Source: UBA3064 sp016868095
GTDB taxonomy: Bacteria; Pseudomonadota; Gammaproteobacteria; Burkholderiales; Burkholderiaceae_E
Length of the DNA: 46,215 bases
NCBI GenBank assembly: GCA_041175665.1
Contig: JBEDEM010000013.1
Coordinates: 1-46,215 of the forward strand
Reading direction: 5' to 3'
Part shown: positions 15,882-24,749 of the stretch, one piece after another
Layout of the letters: every line of letters starts with the position of its first letter
Numbering within the stretch: the first letter of the stretch is position 1
Translations under genes and position numbers: made by a program
Notes under the pieces: generated by a model
The model's database searches: none
Seen by the model: the letters and a program-made list of their open reading frames with translations, nothing else
What the model was told of the DNA's origin: nothing

Positions 15882-16412
15882 TCATCGATGGTTGACTTGG
15901 GATGCAAGTGAAAGCAGGTAGCGTTGTTCTAAAACTTCAACACCCCATTGCGCACCCCTAGATTCTTCCACGCAGCCAAAGCCATGCCGAAGGTATAGTG
16001 CACGAGCCCCATGCAAGTCACTAAATGTCCAGAGGTGGATCTCACAAAATCCGTGAATCTTGCAGAAGTCGATTGCATTGCTGAGCATCGATCTGCCAAA
16101 ACCTTTGGAGTGAAGGCTAGGGTCGAGGATAAACCACCTCAATTGAGCATGTCCGTCCCCCAGGCTGACACCATCAATGGCAAGCGAACCTAAAATTTCA
16201 TCGTTACGGGTGGCAAGCCATAATCGATTGTTTCGATGTGAGAGCCTTTGTGAAAAACTCACTAAATCCTTTGTAATCGATTGCTCAAACTTTTCACCAA
16301 AGCCAAAATTCTTGCAGTAATAGTTCAAATGCAAGCTAACAATTTGCCTCATGACCGATGGTGAGAGCTCGGTCACTGCGACAATCGTTGCTGGTTTTTC
16401 GCTATCGTTCAT
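15882..16412 (-). CDS. GNAT-family N-acetyltransferase
   Basis: A 176-residue acyltransferase. The acetyl-CoA-binding motif A is seen as LRWFILDPSLHSKGFGRSMLSNAIDFC, with the expected Q/RxxGxG/A replaced by HSKGFG, followed by HLWTFSDLHGARALYLRHGFGCVEE, a typical motif B. ATG 16412 was preferred to the adjacent TTG. The substrate is unknown. It lies just upstream of the GST gene on the same strand and may be co-transcribed. Confidence 0.85.
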   Translation of the reverse strand: MNDSEKPATIVAVTELSPSVMRQIVSLHLNYYCKNFGFGEKFEQSITKDLVSFSQRLSHRNNRLWLATRNDEILGSLAIDGVSLGDGHAQLRWFILDPSLHSKGFGRSMLSNAIDFCKIHGFCEIHLWTFSDLHGARALYLRHGFGCVEESRGAQWGVEVLEQRYLLSLASQVNHR

Positions 16413-16431
16413 CAAAGTCTATGGAAAACAA

Positions 16432-17517
16432 CTAAAGCATAAGCGCTACTGATTTGACTTGACACCATACAGGCGACCCAGGGCGTAGTTCTAATCGTTG
16501 AAGCGAACGAAGCGTAACATGTGCCATCAAAATCTCCTGACTACATCGTACGCGAACGACGGCTTGTCCTGGGTGTAAAAAGGTGTCGATGGATTCGATG
16601 ATGCCCGATAAATGATTTTGTATGGTTGTATCTTCTTGTACAGTTTTCGTTAGGCTGACATCTCTTGCCAGCATCCGAATTCTTACTGTCTGCCCAATAG
16701 CCAGGCCCTGATCGCGTACCCAAAGCTTAGCGCCGCCAAATAGCAGCTGTGCTAAATGATGTACCTTGTCGCGATCGACTACGATGGCGCTGCTGATGAT
16801 GCCAGCCTCGTCGCCAATTGCCAAGGCCAGTTCGCGTGAGCGGGTCACTTCAGTGAGAGGTCCGCATGCACCCACTCGCCCATGCTCGAGCAGCACCACG
16901 TAATCGGCAAGCCTTGCGAGCTCTTCCATGGCGTGAGTAACGTAGACCATGGGCATCTTTAAGGCATCATGGAGTCTCTCGAGCCATGGTAAAACCTCGC
17001 GCCGCCTTGCAACATCGAGCGAAGCTAATGGTTCGTCGAGAAGCAGTAACTTGGGTTGGGTCGCAAGCGCGCGGGCAATAGCCACTCTTTGGCGCTCGCC
17101 TCCAGAGAGACTTTGAATCGATCTTCCGAGCAAATGCTCAATGCCTAAAAGGCTGACCGCCTCGCTAAGGCCTGCGCCTCCATGGGATTGTTTTACGCGT
17201 TTTAGACCGAAATAAATATTATCGCGAACACTTAAGTGTTCGAAAAGGCTTGCCTCCTGAAAAACGTAGCCTATCTCACGCTTCCATGTTGGAGTTGATA
17301 GATGACGGCCGCTGTCAAGCCATGTTTGATCGCCAATTCGAATATAGCCTTGGGCTTCTTCAAGACCAGCTAGGCAACGAAGTAAGCTTGTTTTACCCGA
17401 CCCCGAAGGGCCAAACACAGCGGTGATCCCGTTTAGGGGTAGATCAAGTTCTAGATCAATCGAAAAGCTCGCACGCTTGAGCTTTAATTGAATTGCGAAG
17501 CCTGGCTTGTGATTCAC
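16432..17517 (-). CDS. modC: Molybdate ABC transporter ATPase
   Basis: A 361-residue ATPase of the molybdate importer. Walker A GPSGSGKTSL (about residues 36-45), Q-loop YVFQEASLFEHLSVRDNI, signature SLSGGERQRVAIARAL, Walker B LLLLDEPLASLD and H-loop VTHAMEE. Residues about 290-355 form the C-terminal Mop/TOBE domain (IQNHLSGIIESIDTFLHPGQAVVRV). GTG start at 17517 overlaps the modB TGA by 4 nt (GTGA). Last gene of modABC. Confidence 0.93.
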   Translation of the reverse strand: MNHKPGFAIQLKLKRASFSIDLELDLPLNGITAVFGPSGSGKTSLLRCLAGLEEAQGYIRIGDQTWLDSGRHLSTPTWKREIGYVFQEASLFEHLSVRDNIYFGLKRVKQSHGGAGLSEAVSLLGIEHLLGRSIQSLSGGERQRVAIARALATQPKLLLLDEPLASLDVARRREVLPWLERLHDALKMPMVYVTHAMEELARLADYVVLLEHGRVGACGPLTEVTRSRELALAIGDEAGIISSAIVVDRDKVHHLAQLLFGGAKLWVRDQGLAIGQTVRIRMLARDVSLTKTVQEDTTIQNHLSGIIESIDTFLHPGQAVVRVRCSQEILMAHVTLRSLQRLELRPGSPVWCQVKSVALML

Positions 17518-18230
17518 GTTAAGACCTTATCGCTTCGTGATTTCAGCTGTCCGAGTGCAAGCAAAACGAGGAAGGAAAATGCAAGCATGCCGGCAGAAAG
17601 TAAATGAGCCTCAACGTAGGCCATCGACTCAACATAGCCAAAGATTTGAGTGGAAACAACCCTTGTTTGCCCAGGAATGTTGCCGCCGATCATCAGCACA
17701 ACACCGAATTCACCTATGGTGTGAGCAAAACTGAGTACGGTTGCGGTTAAAAGGCCCGGCTTTGCTAAGGGTAAGGCAACCGAGAAGAAAGTGTCGATAG
17801 GGCTTGCGCGAAGCGTTGCTGCCACCTCCAGAGGGCGCTTTCCAATCGCCTCAAAGGCATACTGGATAGGTTGAACAGCAAAGGGCAGGGAAAAAACTAA
17901 AGATCCAATAAGTAATCCAGTAAATGAAAATGACAATACCCCGATCCCGAGGCTTTGTGTGAGTTGACCAACCCAGCCTTTAGGGCCGAGTAGGACCAGA
18001 ATGTAAAAGCCAAGAACAGTCGGTGGGAGCACCAGTGGCAGCGTGATAAGCGCGCCGATCGGTTTGCGCCATAAGGACTTGGTTTGTGAAAGCCACCATG
18101 CTAGTGGTGTAGCGATGATAAGCAGCAAAAAAGAACTCAGACTGGCAAGTTTGAGTGTCAGTGCAATCGCTGGCCAAGCGTCTGAAAGCTGGTTCACCGT
18201 AAATCGTACTGATTTATAAATCGTAGCCAA
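17514..18230 (-). CDS. modB: Molybdate ABC transporter permease
   Basis: A 238-residue inner-membrane permease with five to six hydrophobic spans. ModB hallmarks: LPLVLPPTVLGFYILVLLGPKGWVG, FSLPFAVQPIQYAFEAIG, LEVAATLRASPIDTFFSVALPLAKPGLL (the EAA loop contacting ModC) and FAHTIGEFGVVLMIGGNIPGQTRV. The start is uncertain: TTG 18230 overlaps modA by 17 nt, and an in-frame GTG lies about 13 codons later. Confidence 0.93.
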   Translation of the reverse strand: MATIYKSVRFTVNQLSDAWPAIALTLKLASLSSFLLLIIATPLAWWLSQTKSLWRKPIGALITLPLVLPPTVLGFYILVLLGPKGWVGQLTQSLGIGVLSFSFTGLLIGSLVFSLPFAVQPIQYAFEAIGKRPLEVAATLRASPIDTFFSVALPLAKPGLLTATVLSFAHTIGEFGVVLMIGGNIPGQTRVVSTQIFGYVESMAYVEAHLLSAGMLAFSFLVLLALGQLKSRSDKVLT

Positions 18231-18996
18231 AAGATTGAATAATCACCTTGGCTTTGTCAGATCTTAGAAAACTGAGTAATGCAATCGCGGCACTATTGCC
18301 TTGTCCATGCTTTAACAAGACTGCATCCTGGTTGATGGGCCTGTGGTAGGCGGTTGGTACAAGCCACGCAGAGCCCTCTTTGAGTTTGCCGTGCTCAAAG
18401 ACCTGGGACATAGCGACAAATCCAAGGTTTGCATTTTCCGAAGCCACAAATTGAAAAGTTTGTGCGATATTCGATGCCTCTACAATTTTTGGAGCAATTT
18501 GCTGGTACAGCCCTAACTTGTTTAGGGTTTCCACTGCGGCAGCACCATAGGGCGCGAGCTTTGGGTTGGCTATGGCCAGACGCGTAAACACGTCGGATTT
18601 TAAAACTTCACCCTGGCTGTCGACAAAGCTAACCTTCTTGCCCCATAAAACAAGTCGACCTCTTGCATAGGTAAAAGTGCTTGCCTTAACTGCATAGCCT
18701 TCGTCGGTAAGGCGTTGTGGGCTGTCCTGATCTGCTGCAAGGAAGACAACAAACGGAGCGCCGTTTCGAATTTGCGCGTAGAACTGACCCGTTGAACCAA
18801 AGGCGAGTTGTAGCTTGTGGCCTGTTTCACGCTCGAACTCGGTTGCAATGGCCTTCATTGGCAATGTGAAGTTAGATGCAACCGCCACTTGCAGCGATGC
18901 TGCGTGTAGGTTTGAGCCTGCAAACATCATCAAACCAGTCAACATGACCCATCGGAAACAGTGATTGAGTTTATAGAAGCAAACGCTTTGATGCAT
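18214..18996 (-). CDS. modA: Molybdate-binding periplasmic protein
   Basis: A 260-residue receptor. Signal peptide about residues 1-32 (GSNLHAAS). Mature start LQVAVASNFTLPMKAIATEFERETGHKLQLAFGSTGQFYAQI, in which the ASNF and GSTG segments contribute oxyanion-contacting serines. Later FLAADQDSPQRLTDEG, ANPKLAPYGAAAVETL and GFVAMSQV are ModA-typical. First gene of leftward modABC, divergent from modE with a palindromic candidate operator between them. Confidence 0.93.
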   Translation of the reverse strand: MHQSVCFYKLNHCFRWVMLTGLMMFAGSNLHAASLQVAVASNFTLPMKAIATEFERETGHKLQLAFGSTGQFYAQIRNGAPFVVFLAADQDSPQRLTDEGYAVKASTFTYARGRLVLWGKKVSFVDSQGEVLKSDVFTRLAIANPKLAPYGAAAVETLNKLGLYQQIAPKIVEASNIAQTFQFVASENANLGFVAMSQVFEHGKLKEGSAWLVPTAYHRPINQDAVLLKHGQGNSAAIALLSFLRSDKAKVIIQSFGYDL

Positions 18997-19071
18997 AGTC
19001 GTGATCTTTTTAAAATACGAAACTTGCTTAAAACAAAACTAAGGCGATTATTCTAGAAACCGATGTTACAA

Positions 19072-19094
19072 CGCTATTCCATAAATGAATACCG
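19072..19094. promoter_or_regulatory. Candidate ModE operator
   Basis: A 23-bp near-perfect palindrome: CGCTATTC and GAATACCG arms separated by 7 bases, in the 133-bp interval between modA and modE. It keeps the CGnTAT...ATAnCG outline of known ModE boxes with 11 rather than about 12 bases between the half-sites. Position and symmetry support molybdate-responsive repression of modABC and possibly autoregulation of modE; this is inferred. Confidence 0.55.
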
Positions 19095-19129
19095 ATATGC
19101 TCGAATAAGATGAATGATTTAGTTCAGCC

Positions 19130-19900
19130 ATGAAGCCGTCTCGCATCGATTACAGTGAAGTCCTCGGTATGCGTACGCAAGATAAGCGTCTGGAAGTGCT
19201 GCGCGCGATTCAGCAGACTGGCTCGATTTCGGAAGCTGCGCGCTCAAGTGCCGTGAGCTATAAGGCCGCATGGCAGGCTATTGAGACGCTTAGTAATCTT
19301 GCCGGCGTTCCCCTTGTGGAGAAGCTTGTAGGCGGCTCGGGCGGGGGTGGGGCGAGGCTTACAGAGTCTGGCTTCCAAGTCTTGGAAGTAGCCGATTTAC
19401 TGCATCGATCACGAGAACAGGCACTTGCCAAGATTGAGCATAGCCGTAGAGCAAAAGGCCTCAATCTGCCGGGTCTTGCAAGCGTTGGCTTTCGCACAAG
19501 TATGCGAAATCAGTTTCCATGCAGGGTTCAAGAGGTCCGACAACACATGGCGGCGGCTCAGGTGCTCCTTACCTTGCCTGACGAGCAGTCACTGATTGCA
19601 AGAATCACCCACGAAAGCCTTGAATTGCTTCACTTGAAAGTTGGTCAGAAAGTGATTGCGATGTTCAAGGCGACCGCCGTAAGTATTGCGCCTGAGATTG
19701 TTGCGATAAAAGGCGTTAATCTGCTGCAAGGAAAGGTACTGAGGCGAGGAAGAGGTGCCGCTGGCTTTGAGGTATCGCTGCAGCTTGGCACCGGGCTTGC
19801 ATTGGTGGGCTTTGCAAACAGTCAGACGATTGTCAAGCTTCGCCAGCCAGCTATGGCTGCTTTTGAATCAAACGCTGTAGTCATCGCCGTGGCGGCTTAA
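19130..19900 (+). CDS. modE: Molybdate-responsive transcriptional regulator ModE
   Basis: A 256-residue regulator. N-terminal LysR-like winged helix-turn-helix at about residues 20-90 (LEVLRAIQQTGSISEAARSSAVSYKAAWQAIETLSN, then GGARLTESG). C-terminal molbindin di-domain: first Mop at about 124-190 (SMRNQFPCRVQEVRQHM...LPDEQSLIARIT), second at about 195-256 (NLLQGKVLRRG...GTGLALVGFANSQ). Normally binds molybdate and represses mod genes. The TAA stop is followed immediately by the ATG of the hydrolase-cyclase gene. Confidence 0.93.
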   Translation: MKPSRIDYSEVLGMRTQDKRLEVLRAIQQTGSISEAARSSAVSYKAAWQAIETLSNLAGVPLVEKLVGGSGGGGARLTESGFQVLEVADLLHRSREQALAKIEHSRRAKGLNLPGLASVGFRTSMRNQFPCRVQEVRQHMAAAQVLLTLPDEQSLIARITHESLELLHLKVGQKVIAMFKATAVSIAPEIVAIKGVNLLQGKVLRRGRGAAGFEVSLQLGTGLALVGFANSQTIVKLRQPAMAAFESNAVVIAVAA

Positions 19901-21286
19901 ATGATGAACAAACCAAGTGCATACGACACCATACCTAAGCCTGACCGACCTGAAACCAAATATGTGATGAGCGGCGAAACAAGTATTGCTTACCAGGTTT
20001 TTGGTCAAGGTGATCAAGACCTTCTTTATGTTCCAGGTATTATATCGCACATCGAATCCCAGTGGGACGATCCAGAGGCCTCAGAATTTCTGCGAGCTTT
20101 ATCTCGACATTATCGCGTCATCATATTTGATAAGCGAGGTCAAGGTATGTCAGACCGAATTGATGGGGCAACAACGCTCGAAGAGCGCATTGATGATTTG
20201 CGTGCGGTCATGGAGGCAACCTCGACGCAGGTTGTCAATGTATTTGCAATTTCAGAAGGGGGGCCGGTGAGCCTCTTATTCGCTGCTACTTATCCTGATA
20301 AAGTTAAGCGCGTTATACTGTTTGGATCAATGGCTAAATTCTGGGGTAGTGAGGATTATCCCTTCATGCCGTCAACTTTGTCGATGCATCAAAGCATCGA
20401 CCTTATTGCGACTCATTGGGGTACAGGTGATTTCGCTGAAAGGGCTGGTCCAGCCCATGCGAAGGCTGCAAGGCGCCCCTTGCTTGCGCGTCTTGAACGG
20501 ATGGCCTGCTCACCGGCTGCGATTAGGAAATTTTTGGCAGCTAACTTGCTTATTGACGTTCGGCCCGTACTCCAGGAAATCAGGCAAAGCTGCCTGGTCA
20601 TTCAACGACGCCATGACCGCATGGTTCGTTACGAAAACGGTCGCTATTTGGCCGACCGACTTATGCAAGCAACCTACCTCGAACTGCCTGGCACGGCTCA
20701 TCTGCCTCAGTATGAGGATTGGTCTGCCGTTATTGCAGCAATGGTTCAGTTCACAGCTCACAACAATGATCATCAAGTTGGGACACCCGAAGGCCCTGAT
20801 AGGAAGCTTTGTACAGCCCTCTTCACCGACATAGTTGGTTCAACCAGACAGCTTGCGGAGCTTGGTGATCAAGCGTGGCGCAACAAGCTAGATCAGCACG
20901 ATGCCATGGTGATACCGCTGGTTCAAACCTATCATGGTCGAGTGATCAAGACCACCGGCGACGGTGTACTTGCGATCTTTGATGGACCTGTTCGCGCTTT
21001 GCAATGTGCGCTCAAGATGGTCAAACAACTGAAAGCGATTCGTTTGAACATCCGAGCGGGCTTGCATACGGGCGAGGTGGTACTTCGTGGTGATGACGTA
21101 ACAGGTATCGCAATTAATATTGCTGCCCGGGTGATGGATCAAGCCGATTCGGGCGAGGTGCTCATGACCAGAACGATCAAAGATTTAACGGGTGGTAGTC
21201 AGATGCGCTTTGAATCGGTGGGCGAACGAGCGCTGAAGGGTCTTAATGGACCTTTTGAGCTCTTTCGTCATTGTGGTGAAGACTGA
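19901..21286 (+). CDS. Alpha/beta-hydrolase fused to class III adenylate/guanylate cyclase
   Basis: A 461-residue two-domain protein. Residues about 25-285 are an alpha/beta-hydrolase: FDKRGQGMSD, the nucleophile elbow AISEGG (Ser118, with Ala in place of the first Gly), Asp near 238 (RRHDR) and His267 (GTAHLP). Residues about 300-455 are a class III cyclase: metal Asp310 (LFTDIVGST) and Asp354 (TTGDGVLAIFDG), Lys350, Asp399 and the transition-state pair Asn406/Arg410 (INIAAR). All catalytic positions look intact. The domain order matches the mycobacterial Rv1900c type. No signal peptide. It abuts modE with no gap (TAAATG), so co-transcription is likely. Whether it makes cAMP or cGMP is open. 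Confidence 0.85.
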   Translation: MMNKPSAYDTIPKPDRPETKYVMSGETSIAYQVFGQGDQDLLYVPGIISHIESQWDDPEASEFLRALSRHYRVIIFDKRGQGMSDRIDGATTLEERIDDLRAVMEATSTQVVNVFAISEGGPVSLLFAATYPDKVKRVILFGSMAKFWGSEDYPFMPSTLSMHQSIDLIATHWGTGDFAERAGPAHAKAARRPLLARLERMACSPAAIRKFLAANLLIDVRPVLQEIRQSCLVIQRRHDRMVRYENGRYLADRLMQATYLELPGTAHLPQYEDWSAVIAAMVQFTAHNNDHQVGTPEGPDRKLCTALFTDIVGSTRQLAELGDQAWRNKLDQHDAMVIPLVQTYHGRVIKTTGDGVLAIFDGPVRALQCALKMVKQLKAIRLNIRAGLHTGEVVLRGDDVTGIAINIAARVMDQADSGEVLMTRTIKDLTGGSQMRFESVGERALKGLNGPFELFRHCGED

Positions 21287-21363
21287 AGTGGCATGACGCA
21301 CTTATAACGCAAAGTCCTATTATCAAAGCGCATCTGCCAAAGCGCTTAAGCACATTACAACGA

Positions 21364-21858
21364 TCAAATCGTTGCCTCAAGCTTTAGGAGTGCGAGCTTT
21401 CGCTCCAGACCACCTGCATAACCTGTAAGCGCTCCTTGTGAACCTATCACGCGATGGCAGGGGACGATAAGGCTGACCGGATTTCGGCCTACGGCCGCAC
21501 CGACGGCACGGCTAGCCTTAGGGCGATTAATCGTGGCGCTAAGTGTGGCATAGCTGATTGTCTGTCCGCGAGGGATATCTAACAGAGCATGCCAGACTGC
21601 TTGTTGAAAGCTAGTGCCAGCGCTTAAGTCCAGGTCAATGCTAAAGCGTTTTAATCCTCCAGAAAACCAGGCACAAAGCTGTGCTTCGACACTCGTCAAT
21701 AGATTACAGGGTCTGTCAAAGAGCTTATCGTGAAGTCCTGGTTGATGCTTTTGACCGTCAAACCAAAGCCCGCAAAGACCCGAGTTTGATGCGGCAATGA
21801 CCATGTCACCTAAGGAGCTATGGATACGTTTGGCAGCGCGCACATGTTCGAAATTCAT
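21364..21858 (-). CDS. ogt: Methylated-DNA--protein-cysteine methyltransferase
   Basis: A 164-residue suicidal DNA-repair methyltransferase removing O6-methyl from guanine. The C-terminal domain is classic: GTSFQQAVWHALLDIPRGQTISYATLSATINRPKASRAVGAAVGRNP and active site IVPCHRVIG with acceptor Cys134. ATG 21858 has AGAGG upstream; a TTG directly before it was not used. Downstream of the Ada-AlkA gene on the same strand, 70 nt apart. Confidence 0.93.
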   Translation of the reverse strand: MNFEHVRAAKRIHSSLGDMVIAASNSGLCGLWFDGQKHQPGLHDKLFDRPCNLLTSVEAQLCAWFSGGLKRFSIDLDLSAGTSFQQAVWHALLDIPRGQTISYATLSATINRPKASRAVGAAVGRNPVSLIVPCHRVIGSQGALTGYAGGLERKLALLKLEATI

Positions 21859-21928
21859 CAATGACTACCTCTACAAGTCAAGCATCACAAAGTGTTTATT
21901 TCTATTAACTTTGGTAGCCGCCAGCTGC

Positions 21929-23569
21929 TTAAGCAAGCGAGTGCCAAGCCCTAATGACCGCATAGCTACGCCATGGCATCCATGCCTTTGAACGTTCTAA
22001 TATTTGCCGTTTAGCAAGCGCTTCCCCATGAAGGCCTAGCGCCCGATGCAAAGCAACATCCCCAGCAGGTAGCGCATCGCTATATTTCAAGGCGCGCATG
22101 GCAATGTACTGTGCGGTCCACTCGCCGAAGCCGGGCAAATCGCAGAGCTGTTGTACCGTTCGTCTGACGGCTTGCTTATCATCGCCGACCGGATCAAGGC
22201 GAATCTCTCCTGAAACCATCGCTTTCGCAAGCGAAACAATGGCGACCTGCCGTTGTCTGACAATACCTAGTGCACCCAAGGCATCGCTCGAGGCTTGTGC
22301 AAGCACTTGGGGGCGGGGAAAGAGTCTTAAATGTTCGAGCTCTGGCTTATTGGTATCGAGCAATTGACGGGGTGGGCTTACAAGCCTAAGCTGCGTGCCA
22401 AATCGATCCACGATGCGTTGGGCGAAGGTTCTTGCCGCTGCAACGCTAACCTGCTGCCCAATGACCGCTCTGACCGCAAGTTCAAAGCCATCAAATGCTC
22501 CAGGCAATCGAAGACCCGTGCTGGCTGGGAAGTCAGTGCTCAATGACGCATCAATAAGTGCTGGGTCTGCATCCAGATCAAACGCAGCTCTCACGATACC
22601 CACCAAACCATGAATGGCTGGAAGCAGGCTCTCGCTCATTGTTAGGCTCAGTTGAGGTCGTAGTGGATCAAACAAACAGTGAACCCAGCCAACTAAATAC
22701 CTGCTTGGTGACTGAGGATGCACGATGGCCAGTGTTCGAAAGAGATCGTGTGCGCCAATCAGTTCAAGATTGTTAATCGAGCGAACCCGCCAAAAATTGA
22801 GCATGGCTTGTATGTCAAAAGGCGGTCGATAGTCGAGCCTTAGGGTAATCGAATGATCAGGAGACCCTGTTCGTTCGTTTGCTTTGTTGGCTCGCAATTT
22901 GCTCGGCGATAACCTGTAATGGTTATGAAAAGAATCATTGAATCGTCGAAGGCTTGAAAATCCCGCGAGTGCAGCAACCCTGGACATAGGAAGCTGACTG
23001 TCAACGAGCAATTGCTTTGCCCTAAGTAATCGTTGAGTTTGTCGATACTGCAGCGGAGAAACACCCCAATAGTTTTCAAACACACGACGCAAGTGGCGAT
23101 CGCTGATGCCAAGTAAGTGAGCGATCTCGGCCATGGAAGACGCGCTTTGTTTAGGGCTGCCGTCGTGCTGCTTTGCACCGTCTATGAGGTACGCAGCCTT
23201 GCGAGCCAAAATGTCGCTTGCGTCCTCACTGCTCCAATATCTGTCGGCGGGAGCAAGTTCTGGTCGACATCGCATGCAGGGACGAAAGCCTGCGGCTTCT
23301 GCTTGTGCGGCAATCGAAAAGAAATGGCAATGTTGTTGTTTCGGTGTCTTAACCCGGCAAACGGGGCGACAGTAAATCCCAGTGCTGCTGACGCCTACAA
23401 AAAAATAACCATCAAATTTTGAATCTTTTGTACAAACTGCTTGATAGTACGCATCGGTATCGACTTGTCTTATAGAGCGATGCTTTGTTGCGGCGCATCT
23501 GACCGGTTGCTTGCTCTGAGCGCCTCGTGCAGGTTCAGATGTTTGGCTTGCCTTGTGCATGTCATCCAT
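21929..23569 (-). CDS. alkA: Ada-type regulator fused to AlkA DNA-3-methyladenine glycosylase
   Basis: A 546-residue multidomain repair protein. Order: Ada metal-binding domain (about 38-110) with Cys67, Cys71, Cys98 and Cys101 (TGIYCRPVC ... CMRC), where Cys67 corresponds to the methylphosphotriester acceptor; AraC-type helix-turn-helix (about 140-230, with AEIAHLLGISDRHLRRVFENYWG); AlkA N-terminal domain from about residue 250 (LRLDYRPPFDIQAMLNFWRVR); helix-hairpin-helix glycosylase (VIGQQVSVAAARTFAQR, LPGFGEWTAQYIAMRAL) with catalytic Asp in LPAGDVALHR. It probably senses alkylation damage and excises 3-methyladenine, and could regulate itself and ogt. Confidence 0.9.
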   Translation of the reverse strand: MDDMHKASQTSEPARGAQSKQPVRCAATKHRSIRQVDTDAYYQAVCTKDSKFDGYFFVGVSSTGIYCRPVCRVKTPKQQHCHFFSIAAQAEAAGFRPCMRCRPELAPADRYWSSEDASDILARKAAYLIDGAKQHDGSPKQSASSMAEIAHLLGISDRHLRRVFENYWGVSPLQYRQTQRLLRAKQLLVDSQLPMSRVAALAGFSSLRRFNDSFHNHYRLSPSKLRANKANERTGSPDHSITLRLDYRPPFDIQAMLNFWRVRSINNLELIGAHDLFRTLAIVHPQSPSRYLVGWVHCLFDPLRPQLSLTMSESLLPAIHGLVGIVRAAFDLDADPALIDASLSTDFPASTGLRLPGAFDGFELAVRAVIGQQVSVAAARTFAQRIVDRFGTQLRLVSPPRQLLDTNKPELEHLRLFPRPQVLAQASSDALGALGIVRQRQVAIVSLAKAMVSGEIRLDPVGDDKQAVRRTVQQLCDLPGFGEWTAQYIAMRALKYSDALPAGDVALHRALGLHGEALAKRQILERSKAWMPWRSYAVIRAWHSLA

Positions 23570-23593
23570 CTTAACGACAAAACAGCAGCCCCA

Positions 23594-24658
23594 CTAGCCA
23601 ATTTCGGACATCATCACCTCGACCCCTACCGAACCAGTTGTGACTGAGCCAATCTCGCGAGCGTCCAAACCTGTACTTGCAAAGGCTTCGAACACTTCGG
23701 CTCGAGCCTGTGGCGTGCAGGCTACCAGTAAGCCACCACTTGTTTGTGGATCTGTGAGCAATGCCCGATCCACGGCCGACAGTCTTGAGTCTAGTCTAAG
23801 CTCGTGGCCATAGGCAGACCAGTTACGAGCAGACGCCCCGGTGATATGACCAGCACCGGCATGCTGCCTCGCCATGGGTAACAGCGGGACTTTTTGCCAA
23901 TCAAGTTTTAAACACAGTTTCGCTGCTCGTGCCATTTCGAGCGCATGGCCTGCTAGACCAAATCCTGTAACGTCAGTCATAGCGTGGACCCCATCCATAG
24001 TGCCAAGCTTAGATCCAGCCTTATTCAGCGAAGTTGTCATCTGAAGCATCTGCGCATAATCAGCGTCAGCAAGCTGTCCTTTTTTAAGCGCCGCTGCGTA
24101 AATACCTACACCAAGCGGCTTGCCCAGGATAAGCAGATCGCCAGGCTTTGCATCCGCATTCCTTTTGATCTGCTTTGGGTTCACGAGTCCAAGCACAACA
24201 AGCCCGTAGATTGCCTCGATTGAGTCGATGCTGTGACCACCCGCAATTGGGATTGCAGCTTCACGACAGATCGACTGTCCACCCTCCAAAATGCTCCCAA
24301 TGGTTGTCGTGCTAAGTACATTAATCGGCATGCCTACGAGCGCGAGCGCCATGATGGGCGTTCCACCCATGGCATAGATATCCGAGATTGCGTTGGTGGC
24401 GGCGATACGTCCAAAAGCATAAGGATCATCAACAATTGGCATGAAGAAGTCTGTTGTAGCAACAATGGCCTGATGCTCGTTAATCTGATAGACAGCAGCA
24501 TCATCCGACGTCCCGATGCCAACAAGCAGCTCATCGGGCACAGGCATGGCCAGCGTCGATTTGAGCATCTCAGAAAGTAAGCCCGGTGCAATCTTGCAAC
24601 CGCAGCCACCACCATGTGAAAGCGATGTGAGCGGTGGTTCTTGTGATGTTGTTGTCAT
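23594..24658 (-). CDS. selD: Selenide, water dikinase
   Basis: A 354-residue enzyme making selenophosphate from selenide and ATP. N-terminus SLSHGGGCGCKIAPG contains Cys19, Cys21 and Lys22, corresponding to the catalytic Cys17/Lys20 region of E. coli SelD, so it uses Cys rather than selenocysteine. Other motifs: GTSDDAAVYQIN, ATTDFFMPIVDDPYAFGRIAATNAISDIYAMGGTPIMAL, GGHSID, TDVTGFGLAGHALEMA and DPQTSGGLL. I chose ATG 24658 by family length; upstream in-frame starts (ATG 24685, TTG 24739) would extend it. No other selenium gene is in the window. It heads a leftward group with alkA (24 nt gap) and ogt. Confidence 0.92.
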   Translation of the reverse strand: MTTTSQEPPLTSLSHGGGCGCKIAPGLLSEMLKSTLAMPVPDELLVGIGTSDDAAVYQINEHQAIVATTDFFMPIVDDPYAFGRIAATNAISDIYAMGGTPIMALALVGMPINVLSTTTIGSILEGGQSICREAAIPIAGGHSIDSIEAIYGLVVLGLVNPKQIKRNADAKPGDLLILGKPLGVGIYAAALKKGQLADADYAQMLQMTTSLNKAGSKLGTMDGVHAMTDVTGFGLAGHALEMARAAKLCLKLDWQKVPLLPMARQHAGAGHITGASARNWSAYGHELRLDSRLSAVDRALLTDPQTSGGLLVACTPQARAEVFEAFASTGLDAREIGSVTTGSVGVEVMMSEIG

Positions 24659-24749
24659 AGCATGAAGTTCGGGAAAAGCCGGCATTGTATGATGCAAGGC
24701 ATGTGAGCGCATGGACCGCAACAGGTCAAAGAATCGCAAGAGGAACGCT

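Noticed and set aside
21287..21363. Terminator after the hydrolase-cyclase gene
   Set aside because: AAGCGC/GCGCTT repeats are too short and lack a T-tract on either strand.
23594..24658. Selenocysteine or SECIS-dependent reading in selD
   Set aside because: The catalytic position is an ordinary Cys codon and the frame has no internal TGA, so no recoding is needed.
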